This document shows positions 39,848 through 47,090 of a DNA stretch of 64,000 bases, piece after piece. Each line of letters begins with the position of its first letter. The stretch's first letter is position 1. The notes under the pieces were generated by a model. The model was not told the DNA's origin, ran no database searches, and saw only the letters and a list, made by a program, of their open reading frames with translations. Source of the DNA: Pigmentiphaga sp. NML080357 (lineage in GTDB: Bacteria > Pseudomonadota > Gammaproteobacteria > Burkholderiales > Burkholderiaceae_B); the NCBI RefSeq assembly GCF_002188465.1, contig NZ_NINW01000038.1, forward strand, positions 124,001 through 188,000, read 5' to 3'. A program made the position numbers and the translations under genes.

Positions 39848-40621
39848 ATGACGCTCCGCATTTCCCGCCTCCGGCTGCTGGCCGCCACCGCCTGCATCGG
39901 CGCCAGCCTGTCGGGTTTCTCGGCCCACGCGGCCCTGTTTTCCGACGACGAGGCGCGCCAGGCCATCATCGACCTGCGCAAGGAAGTGCGCGAGCGAGCC
40001 GATCAGCAAAGCCGCAAGCTGGCCGACGATCTGGCCCAGAGCCAGCGCAGCCAGCTCCAGCTCGCTTCGCAGATCGAACAGTTGCAACAGGAAATCGCCC
40101 GCCTGCGCGGTCAGATCGAAATCCTGACTAAGCAGGTGGCCGATACCCAGCAGGCCCAGAAAGACATCTACCTGGACGTCGACACCCGCCTGAAGCGCCT
40201 GGAGCCGCAAACGGCCTCGATCGACGGACAGCAGGCCACCGTGGGCGCGGACGAGAAACGCGCCTACGACGCCGCCATCGACCTCTTCCGCAACGGCAAC
40301 TACGCCGACGCCATCCCCGCCCTGTCGAACTTCGTCCGCCAGTATCCGCAAAGCCCCTACGCGCCGGCCGCGCAGTTCTATATCGGCAGCAGCCACTACG
40401 CGCTCAAGGACTACAAGGCGGCGATCGCGCAGCAGCAATCGCTGGTCAAGAACTATCCCAGCAACGTCCGTGCGCCGGACGCGCTGCTCGTCATAGCCGG
40501 CAGCCAGGTCGAGCTGAACGACCGGCGCGGCGCGCGCAGCACGCTGGAACGCATCATTCGCGACTATCCCGGCGTCCCCGCCGCGCAGACCGCGAAGGAT
40601 CGCCTCGAGCTCCTGAAGTAG
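39848..40621 (+). CDS. cpoB: Cell division coordinator CpoB (YbgF)
   Basis: A 257-residue periplasmic protein. A signal peptide ends near FSAHAA, a coiled-coil trimerisation segment spans about residues 40-125 (heptad-rich, glutamine-rich), and three tetratricopeptide repeats occupy the C-terminal half (AAIDLFRNGNYADAIPALSN and following). CpoB coordinates peptidoglycan synthesis and outer-membrane constriction through TolA and PBP1B. It closes the tol-pal operon. Confidence 0.94.
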   Translation: MTLRISRLRLLAATACIGASLSGFSAHAALFSDDEARQAIIDLRKEVRERADQQSRKLADDLAQSQRSQLQLASQIEQLQQEIARLRGQIEILTKQVADTQQAQKDIYLDVDTRLKRLEPQTASIDGQQATVGADEKRAYDAAIDLFRNGNYADAIPALSNFVRQYPQSPYAPAAQFYIGSSHYALKDYKAAIAQQQSLVKNYPSNVRAPDALLVIAGSQVELNDRRGARSTLERIIRDYPGVPAAQTAKDRLELLK

Positions 40622-40679
40622 AGTTCCTGAAGTAAGGCATTCGCGGCGCACTTGCCCTCCCGCATCGCGCACGCTTTGT

Positions 40680-40708
40680 TTGACAAGCTCATGTGAACTT
40701 GCCATAAT
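40680..40708 (+). promoter_or_regulatory. Sigma-70 promoter of tRNA-Lys
   Basis: TTGACA (40680-40685), a 17-base spacer and CATAAT (40703-40708), ending ten bases before the tRNA. This is the best sigma-70 match I see in the window. Confidence 0.8.
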
Positions 40709-40718
40709 TTCGGGCTTC

Positions 40719-40794
40719 GGGTCGTTAGCTCAGTCGGTAGAGCAGCGGACTTTTAATCCGTTGGTCGCGCGTTCGAGTCGCGCACGACCCACCA
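40719..40794 (+). tRNA. tRNA-Lys (anticodon UUU)
   Basis: A 76-base tRNA with an encoded CCA end. The acceptor stem GGGTCGT pairs with ACGACCC, the D-arm is AGCTCAGTCGGTAGAGC, the anticodon loop is CTTTTAA, and the T-arm contains GTTCGAGTC. It differs from the E. coli tRNA-Lys only in stem base pairs and a few loop bases. It has its own promoter and a strong terminator. Confidence 0.98.
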
Positions 40795-40802
40795 GATGTA
40801 AA

Positions 40803-40836
40803 AAAGGCCCCCGCCATGGCGGGGGCCTTTTCTTTT
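40803..40836 (+). terminator. Rho-independent terminator of tRNA-Lys
   Basis: Perfect 13-base arms AAAGGCCCCCGCC and GGCGGGGGCCTTT around AT, then TCTTTT. The hairpin is symmetrical and could also stop the opposite small gene. Confidence 0.9.
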
Positions 40837-40859
40837 GGCTCAGGATGGCTCGATAGCCT

Positions 40860-41153
40860 CTATTCGTTCGTAACCGCCTTGGGATGCAGCCGCAAGGTGG
40901 CCTGGGAGGAAGAAGGCCCTTGCGCGGCATACGGGCGCATCGCCCGCATATCCGTCACGTTTTCGATCCCTTCGTCCTTGACCCGTTTCAGAAAGCTCAC
41001 GCGCTCCCGGTAATACTCGGCATACATGACCGCGTCGCGCACGCGTTGTTCGGCGCGATAGAGCGCCATTCTCGCCTCGTACAGCGCCTTCTCGGCTTCC
41101 TTTTCCGGCGTTGGGGCGTGACTCAGAACCCATCTGCGAAGCCACTCGAGCAT
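40860..41153 (-). CDS. Small hypothetical protein, 97 residues
   Basis: I do not recognise a family. The protein begins MLEWLRRWVLSHAPTPEKEA and is highly charged, with a probable long amphipathic helix from about residue 15 to 65 rich in Ala, Glu, Arg and Tyr (for example AEYYRERVSFLKRVKDEG). There are no cysteines and no clear membrane segment beyond a tryptophan-rich first helix that might touch the membrane. GGAGGG lies six bases before the ATG at 41153. Codon use resembles real genes. It faces the tRNA-Lys terminator. Confidence 0.65.
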   Translation of the reverse strand: MLEWLRRWVLSHAPTPEKEAEKALYEARMALYRAEQRVRDAVMYAEYYRERVSFLKRVKDEGIENVTDMRAMRPYAAQGPSSSQATLRLHPKAVTNE

Positions 41154-41508
41154 CATGCCCTCCAATTGAGATCAGGTTGGCAATGAGCTTAATGCAGGAT
41201 CTTCTCCGGCAATCGATTTTCGCGCCTGTGTTGTTTTCTTATGTGTAACGCTTTTACCAGGCGTCACGCCCCACGGACGGCGGATGAGGAAACCGCGGCA
41301 TCGCCTGGTGGGGGGATGCGGGCCACGGCCGGTCCCCTTTTCGCGCGCAAGATCCGTCCAGATGCCGGCCACAACGGGCAAGTAGGCCGCAAGATCGCGC
41401 CAAGCGGCAAACTGGCCCGGCCCGCCGGCAAGACGGCCGCCGGCGTCGTGGAGTGGCGCCGGGGAATTGCGAAATTTTCAATCCGTTGCCATGCGCTCCC
41501 GGGCCGCC
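41154..41508. other. Intergenic region without a recognised gene
   Basis: The 355 bases lie upstream of the small hypothetical gene and downstream of the IclR gene, both on the minus strand. The part around 41215-41260 is AT-richer and could hold a minus-strand promoter, but no convincing -35/-10 pair is seen. Open frames here lack family features and I do not call them. Confidence 0.5.
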
Positions 41509-42294
41509 TCACCGGGGCATCATCGACTGGATCTGCCCGGCGGCACGCAGCAGCACCGGCAGGCACTCGCTCTTCAACTCGGCTGCCTTGCGGCTGCCCA
41601 GCACCATGCTCACGCTCAGGCCCGCGACCATGCGTCCGTCGTGCCCGCGCAGCGGCACCGCCACGCCGGCAAAGCCATCCACCAGCTCGCTGACGGAAAT
41701 GCAATAGCCGTCGCTGCGCACCTGCCTGACGAGCTTGCGCAATGCCGTCTTCGAGACGGTGGTGCTCGAAGTCAGGCGCTTGAGCTCCACCGTCTGGAGA
41801 TAGGTTTCCAGCGCGGCATCCTCCAGGCCGGAGAGCAGCACGCGGCCCAGCGAGTGGGGATAGGCGGGCAGCCGGCTGCCTACCGACAGGTCCAGGCGGA
41901 ACGGCTTGGGCGCATCTTCGCGCGCAAGAAAAACGACATCCTCGCGATCGAGCACGCCAAGCGAGCACGTCTCTCCCAGCGTATCGGCCACCTGCCGCAT
42001 GGCCGCGCGCGCCAGTTGCGGCAGCTTCATCGCCGCGAAATAGGCGTAGCCCAGGTCCAGCACCTTGGGCGTGACGGAGAACTGCCTTCCCGCCTGATTC
42101 ACATAGCCGAGCTTCTCGAGCGTCAGCAGGATGCGCCGCGCCGCGGCGCGGGTCACGTCCAGCCGTTCGGCCACCTCCTGCATGGTCAGCGCCGGCACCC
42201 CGCTCGCGTAGATCTGCAGCACCTGCAACCCGTTGGCCAGGCCATCGAGGAACTCCTCCTTCTTTTCCTTTTCTTCGCTCAGCGTCATGTTCAT
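41509..42294 (-). CDS. IclR-family transcriptional regulator
   Basis: A 261-residue regulator. An N-terminal winged helix-turn-helix (LTMQEVAERLDVTRAAARRI) is followed by a GAF-like effector domain containing RLPAYPHSLGRVLLSG and VAVPLRGHDGRMVAGLSV. The family usually controls degradation of aromatic or small organic acids. It is divergent from a Bug-M24-TauD-MetX-like cluster, with a perfect 11+4+11 palindrome in between, and is its likely regulator. Confidence 0.92.
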   Translation of the reverse strand: MNMTLSEEKEKKEEFLDGLANGLQVLQIYASGVPALTMQEVAERLDVTRAAARRILLTLEKLGYVNQAGRQFSVTPKVLDLGYAYFAAMKLPQLARAAMRQVADTLGETCSLGVLDREDVVFLAREDAPKPFRLDLSVGSRLPAYPHSLGRVLLSGLEDAALETYLQTVELKRLTSSTTVSKTALRKLVRQVRSDGYCISVSELVDGFAGVAVPLRGHDGRMVAGLSVSMVLGSRKAAELKSECLPVLLRAAGQIQSMMPR

Positions 42295-42355
42295 CCGTAT
42301 CCGAGGCAGTGTCGCGGATTGTAGTTTGACAGCGCCTCGCTCCGGGCGTAAATTG

Positions 42356-42381
42356 AATTAGCGAACATTTGTTCGCTAATT
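42356..42381. promoter_or_regulatory. Candidate IclR operator (11+4+11 palindrome)
   Basis: The perfect arms AATTAGCGAAC and GTTCGCTAATT are separated by ATTT, 35 bases before the Bug receptor start and 62 bases from the IclR start. The length and symmetry are typical of a dimer- or tetramer-binding operator. Assignment to the divergent IclR protein rests on position. Confidence 0.65.
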
Positions 42382-42416
42382 GAGGGGTGCATATCGAACC
42401 CCGAAGAGGAGACATC

Positions 42417-43394
42417 ATGACCAACACGTTCAAGCTGGGATTGGCCTGCGCGGCGCTCGCCGGGCTCGTCTCGGCCGCCGCGGCGGGCGCGGCCGAGACC
42501 TATCCCGCCAAGCCGATCCGCTTCATCGTCCCCGCGGCCGCCGGCGGCCCGACCGAGATCGTCACGCGCCTGCTGGCCGAGAAAATGTCCGACAGCATGG
42601 GCGTGCCCGTGGTCGTCGAAGCCAAGCCCGGCGCCGGCGGCAACATCGGCGCGGACGCCGTCGCCAAGGCAGCCCCCGACGGCTACACGGTGCTGATGGG
42701 CACCATAGGCACGCACGCCATCAACCAGACGCTCTACCGCTCGCTGCCCTTCGATCCGATCAAGGACTTCGCGCCGGTCACCCAGGTCGTGTCGTATCCG
42801 CTCATGGTGGTCTGCAATCCCAAGCTGCCGGTGCGCAACGTCGCCGAGCTCATCGCTTACGCCAAGGCCCATCCCGGCGTGCTGAACCGAGCTTCGGGCG
42901 GCAGCGGCACGTCCATGCACATGTCCGGCGAGCTTTTCAATGAGATGGCCGGCATTTCCATGCAGCACATCCCCTACAAGGGCAGCCTGCCGGCGCTGAC
43001 CGACGTCATGGGCGGCCAGGCCGACCTGGCCTTCGACAGCATGGTGGTGGCGCTGCCGCTGGTCAAAGCCGGCAAGCTGCGCGCCCTGGCCGTCACCGGC
43101 CCGCAGCGTTCGCCCGCGGCTCCCGACGTGCCGGCCATCGCCGAGACCGTGCCGGGCTACGCGATGACTTCGTGGATAGGCGTGTTCGCACCGGCGGGCA
43201 CGCCCCGCCCCATCGTCGACCGGCTGCAGCGCGAGATCGCCAAGGCGCTCACCGACCCCAAGATCAAGGAACAACTGGTTTCTCAAGCCGCCGACCCGGT
43301 CGGCAGCACCCCCGACGACTTCGCCCGCTTCGTCCGCGAGGAAACCCGGAAATGGGCACCCATCGTCAAGGCGTCGGGCGCGTCGGTATCTTGA
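42417..43394 (+). CDS. Bug-type tripartite tricarboxylate transporter receptor
   Basis: A 325-residue periplasmic solute-binding protein. The signal peptide ends near GAAE; the mature part opens TYPAKPIRFIVPAAAGGPTE and contains EAKPGAGGNIGADAVAKAAP and QHIPYKGSLPALTDVMGG, the usual ligand-pocket blocks. The ATG at 42417 has GAGGAG upstream. It is the first gene of the IclR-linked cluster, so it probably delivers the substrate that the next three enzymes process. Ligand unknown. Confidence 0.92.
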   Translation: MTNTFKLGLACAALAGLVSAAAAGAAETYPAKPIRFIVPAAAGGPTEIVTRLLAEKMSDSMGVPVVVEAKPGAGGNIGADAVAKAAPDGYTVLMGTIGTHAINQTLYRSLPFDPIKDFAPVTQVVSYPLMVVCNPKLPVRNVAELIAYAKAHPGVLNRASGGSGTSMHMSGELFNEMAGISMQHIPYKGSLPALTDVMGGQADLAFDSMVVALPLVKAGKLRALAVTGPQRSPAAPDVPAIAETVPGYAMTSWIGVFAPAGTPRPIVDRLQREIAKALTDPKIKEQLVSQAADPVGSTPDDFARFVREETRKWAPIVKASGASVS

Positions 43395-43411
43395 ACCACG
43401 GAGACACATCC

Positions 43412-44560
43412 ATGCAGGCCATCGATTTCCCGGCGCGGCGCCGCAACGTCGCCCGCCACGTTCGCGAGGCGGGCTTCGACGCCTATCTCGGCACGCGCCA
43501 AGGCGCATTGCACTACCTGAGCGGCGCCTTCATGCCGTGGCGCGGCGCCGTGCTGGTCACGGCGGACGGCGCGTGCGAATTCCTCTACTGGGCCATGGAC
43601 GCGGCCCGGGTCTCGGCCGAGGGGCACGAGATCGACATGCATACCTTCGAGTTCTCCGACTTCCCGCAATTGATCGCGCAGCGCCTGCGCCATCACGGCC
43701 TGGACGCCGGTCGCGTCGGCCTGGATCTCGCACACCCCGGCGCCGCGCAAGTGGCGCCCGGCATGCTGACCGCGGCGGAGTACTTCGAGATCGCCGAACA
43801 GCTGCCCAATGCGAAGCTGGAGAACGGCGTCGACCTCATCGACGAAGCCATGCTCATCAAGGACGCCGCCGAGATCGAGCGCCTGCGCCACGCGGCCCAT
43901 GTATCCGACCATGGCTTCGAGCAGGGGCTGGCCGCCATCCGGCCCGGCGCGACCGAGAACGAGGTGGCGGGAGAAATCGAACGCGCCATCCGCCGGCGCG
44001 GCAGCACGTGGTCGTGGGCCGTCACCGGCGGCACCGAGGTAGGCGCCGGCGAACGCACCGGCTTCCTGCGTGGCGTCACCCAGCAGGCCACCGACCGTCC
44101 CATCCGGAACAACGAATTCGTCATCCTCGACCTGCATCCCATGCTGGACCTCTACCTGGCCGATACCGCGCTGCCGGTCTTCCTGGGCAAGCCGGACGCG
44201 CGCCAGCAAGCCATGATCGATTGCTGGGAAGCGACCGTGGACACGATGCTGGCCGGCCTGCGGCCGGGGCGCCCGATTCCCGACTGCGTAAAAGAGGGGC
44301 TGGCGGTGTTCGAGAAGTTCGGCCTGCGCGAATTCGGCCTGCCGCTGTTCGGACACGGGCTGGGCACCTGCGCCCGCACGCGTCCCTTCATCAATCTGCG
44401 CAGCCAGGACGTCGTGCGGCCCGGCATGGTGGCCGCGCTGGGCACGCATCTCTACCAGCCGGGCGTGGGCGGCCTGCGGCTCGAATATCCCGTCCTCATC
44501 GGCGAACAAGGCGCCGAGCCGCTGGTGCGCACGCCCGCGCGCGTGCAGCGCGTTTCCTGA
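43412..44560 (+). CDS. M24-family (creatinase/Xaa-Pro peptidase-like) protein
   Basis: A 382-residue pita-bread-fold protein with an N-terminal creatinase_N domain. The aspartates (VILDLHPMLDLYLADTAL), the GHG histidine (LFGHGLGTCART) and the last glutamate (GLRLEYPVLI) are present, but the position of the TIEPG glutamate reads ALGTHLYQPG. One metal ligand of aminopeptidases is therefore missing, so it may be a metal-independent C-N hydrolase like creatinase, or an unusual peptidase. It follows the Bug gene by 17 bases. Confidence 0.82.
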   Translation: MQAIDFPARRRNVARHVREAGFDAYLGTRQGALHYLSGAFMPWRGAVLVTADGACEFLYWAMDAARVSAEGHEIDMHTFEFSDFPQLIAQRLRHHGLDAGRVGLDLAHPGAAQVAPGMLTAAEYFEIAEQLPNAKLENGVDLIDEAMLIKDAAEIERLRHAAHVSDHGFEQGLAAIRPGATENEVAGEIERAIRRRGSTWSWAVTGGTEVGAGERTGFLRGVTQQATDRPIRNNEFVILDLHPMLDLYLADTALPVFLGKPDARQQAMIDCWEATVDTMLAGLRPGRPIPDCVKEGLAVFEKFGLREFGLPLFGHGLGTCARTRPFINLRSQDVVRPGMVAALGTHLYQPGVGGLRLEYPVLIGEQGAEPLVRTPARVQRVS

Positions 44561-44577
44561 TACACGAGGAGCCATCC

Positions 44578-45420
44578 ATGCAAGCCACTCCGCTCAGCCC
44601 CTTGATCGGCGCCGCCATTCGCGGCGTGGACCTCGGCAACCTGGACGATGCGACGTACGACCGCATCTACCAGGCGTTCCTCGACCACCAGTTGCTCGTG
44701 TTCAAGGACCAGGCCCTGTCGCCGGCACGGCAACTGGCCTTCAGCCGCCGTCTCGGTCCGCTCGACATCCACGTGCTGTCCCAATACAACCACCCCGAGT
44801 ATCCCGAGATCTTCGTGCTGTCCAACGAGGTCAAGAACGGCGTGCCCGCCGGCATCGCCGACGGCGGCTCCTACTGGCACTCCGACTTCGCCTTCCGCGA
44901 AAAACCCGCCAAGGCCACGATACTCAATGCCCAGGTCATTCCCCCTGAGGGGGGCAATACCCTGTTCGTCAACATGTACCGCGCCTACGATGACCTCGAC
45001 GACGAAACGCGATCGCGGCTGGAAGGCCAGCGCGCCGTGCACCGCTATCGCCCGCGCCGCGACAAGACCGACGACGGCACACGCGTGGTCATGGACCGCG
45101 CCCAGCTCGCGCAGACGCCCGACGTCGTGCACCCCATCGTGCGCACTCACCCCGAGACCGGCCGCCGGGCGCTGTTCGTCCATCCGGGCATGACGGCGGA
45201 AATCGTCGGGTGGCCAGAAGAGGAAAGCCGCCGGATGCTGGACTACCTGTTCGCCCACTGCACGCAGGAAAGCTACCAATATGCGCTCCAGTGGTCGCCC
45301 GGCGACGTGGTCATGTGGGACAATCGCTGCGTCATGCACAAGGCCACCACGCGGGACTTGCCGGCGCACTTGAAGCGCACCATCCTGCGCACGACCGTGC
45401 TGGGCGACCGGCCGGTCTGA
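44578..45420 (+). CDS. TauD/TfdA-family Fe(II)/2-oxoglutarate dioxygenase
   Basis: A 280-residue non-heme iron dioxygenase. The facial triad is seen in SYWHSDFAF (His-x-Asp) and NRCVMHKATTRD (distal His), followed by the 2-oxoglutarate-binding arginine region LKRTILRTTV. Family members hydroxylate substrates next to a heteroatom, as with taurine, 2,4-D or carnitine-like compounds; this substrate is unknown. It starts 17 bases after the M24 gene and belongs to the same operon. Confidence 0.9.
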   Translation: MQATPLSPLIGAAIRGVDLGNLDDATYDRIYQAFLDHQLLVFKDQALSPARQLAFSRRLGPLDIHVLSQYNHPEYPEIFVLSNEVKNGVPAGIADGGSYWHSDFAFREKPAKATILNAQVIPPEGGNTLFVNMYRAYDDLDDETRSRLEGQRAVHRYRPRRDKTDDGTRVVMDRAQLAQTPDVVHPIVRTHPETGRRALFVHPGMTAEIVGWPEEESRRMLDYLFAHCTQESYQYALQWSPGDVVMWDNRCVMHKATTRDLPAHLKRTILRTTVLGDRPV

Positions 45421-45443
45421 CCTCCTCTTCGCCTACGGAAGCC

Positions 45444-46412
45444 ATGCCCGACGTCGTCGCCTCGACCGGCATTCATGCCGAGCCGGAACTGCCGCTCGAC
45501 AGCGGCGCGCGCCTGGCACCGGCGCTTCTCGGCTGGTGCCGCTATGGCCCGGAGCCGGCGCGGGCCAGGCGCATCGTGCTGTTCCTGCATGGCATCTCCG
45601 CCAGCCCCCAGGCCCTGCCCGTGCCCGGCGCCGCGCCCGCGCCCGATACGGGCTGGGGAGCGGACTGGATCGGCCCCGGCCGCCATTTCGACACCCGCGA
45701 CTGCTGCGTGCTCGTGCCCAATGCCCTCGGGTCGTGCTTCGGCTCGAGCGGACCGGCCGACGCCGATCCCGAACGCTTTCCCGCCATCACCATCGGCGAT
45801 ACGGTACGCCTGCAGGGAAGATGGCTCGCGGCACAGGGCATCGATCGGCTGGACGAGGTGATCGGCTATTCCTACGGCGGCTACCAGGCCTTCCAATGGG
45901 CCGTGGGCGGCCCCGTCGAAACCGGGCGGATCGCCGTGCTTGCCTCCTCTGCGCTAGGCAGCGGGTCCCCGGCGGAGCTGGACAGGTTGCGCGCGCTGGC
46001 CCGCGCCTGCCGGCAAGACGACCCGCGGGGGCGGGCACAGTGGCGGCGGCTGCGCGAAGCGACGCTGGCCCGGTACGGCATGGCCGACTGGCTGGCCGCC
46101 CAGGGATGCGCCGATCCTGCCGCACGCATCGCGGCAGAGGCAAAGGCCTGGGCGGAACGGTTCTCGCCGTGGTCGCTGGCAGCCCTGCGCGCCGCGGCCA
46201 TGGCCTTCGACGTGCGCGCGCGACTGGCATCCTGCCGCGTCCCGCTCGCCTGGCTGCGCGGCGCCGGGGATCTGCTCTTTCCGCCGGAAAACGAAAACCC
46301 GGCCGCGCCGTCTATCCGGCAGGCCACTGTTCCCGGCCTCGCGGGACACCTGTCCCCGTTGCTGGAGAGCGCCGCGTGGCAAGCGGCGCTGCGCAGCCTG
46401 CAGCAAGCCTGA
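45444..46412 (+). CDS. MetX-like alpha/beta hydrolase
   Basis: A 322-residue alpha/beta-hydrolase of the homoserine acetyltransferase superfamily. The MetX-like block VLVPNALGSCFGSSGP and FPAITIGDTV are present; the nucleophile elbow is GYSYGGY, the acid is probably in RGAGDLLFPPEN and the histidine in LAGHLSPL. It is shorter than true MetX and the elbow differs from the usual GGSMGG, so I call it an acyltransferase or hydrolase of unknown substrate rather than a methionine enzyme. Last gene of the IclR-linked cluster. Confidence 0.78.
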   Translation: MPDVVASTGIHAEPELPLDSGARLAPALLGWCRYGPEPARARRIVLFLHGISASPQALPVPGAAPAPDTGWGADWIGPGRHFDTRDCCVLVPNALGSCFGSSGPADADPERFPAITIGDTVRLQGRWLAAQGIDRLDEVIGYSYGGYQAFQWAVGGPVETGRIAVLASSALGSGSPAELDRLRALARACRQDDPRGRAQWRRLREATLARYGMADWLAAQGCADPAARIAAEAKAWAERFSPWSLAALRAAAMAFDVRARLASCRVPLAWLRGAGDLLFPPENENPAAPSIRQATVPGLAGHLSPLLESAAWQAALRSLQQA

Positions 46413-46498
46413 GCGCGTTACAGCCGCTTGCGATTCGGCTCGCCCGCAAGGCGCACGGGTGGCGTTAAGCTAATCGGCCAGTCATCCAGGAGGCGCTC

Positions 46499-46924
46499 AT
46501 GAAGAAAACGGCATCGGCCGTCTGGAAAGGCGGCATCAAGGACGGCAAGGGCACACTGTCCACCGAAAGCGGCGTGCTGGCCCAGACGCCCTACAGCTTC
46601 CATACCCGGTTCGAGGGAGGCAAGGGAACCAACCCCGAAGAGCTCATAGGCGCGGCCCATGCCGGCTGCTTCTCGATGGCGCTTTCGGCCGAGCTGGGCA
46701 AGGCAGGCATGACCGCCGAAAGCATAGAGACCACGGCCACGGTCACGCTGGACAAAGTCGGCGACGGTTTCTCCATCACCACCGTACACCTGGACGTGAC
46801 CGTCTCCATACCCGGCGCGGCCCAGGCGGCCTTCGAAGCGGCGGCCAACGCCGCCAAGGCCGGCTGCCCGGTCTCCAAGGTGTTGAATGCGCAGATCACC
46901 ATGGACGCCCGCCTGAAGGCCTGA
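46499..46924 (+). CDS. OsmC-family peroxiredoxin
   Basis: A 141-residue OsmC/Ohr-family thiol peroxidase, OsmC type. The two reactive cysteines are in AAHAGCFSMALS and AAKAGCPVSKVL, and the family start is ASAVWKGGIKDGKGTLST. It reduces organic hydroperoxides in the cytoplasm. It is a single gene with an AGGAG ribosome-binding site, between the MetX-like gene and the c-di-GMP protein. Confidence 0.93.
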   Translation: MKKTASAVWKGGIKDGKGTLSTESGVLAQTPYSFHTRFEGGKGTNPEELIGAAHAGCFSMALSAELGKAGMTAESIETTATVTLDKVGDGFSITTVHLDVTVSIPGAAQAAFEAAANAAKAGCPVSKVLNAQITMDARLKA

Positions 46925-47090
46925 CGTCCACGGAAGGGCGGGGCGCGGGACACAGTCGGCAGGAACCCAGGGCAAACCCCTGGAAACCGCGATCTGTCGC
47001 CATTCCGCCCTGCCCGGCCACGACCGCTTGTGATTCAATAGGGGCCGCGGCGGACGCCGCGTAGAGTCCTGGTCGTGGAGGAATGACACC

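Noticed and set aside
41241-41693. 150-codon plus-strand frame between the small gene and IclR
   Set aside because: The composition is random-like and half of it is antisense to the IclR gene.
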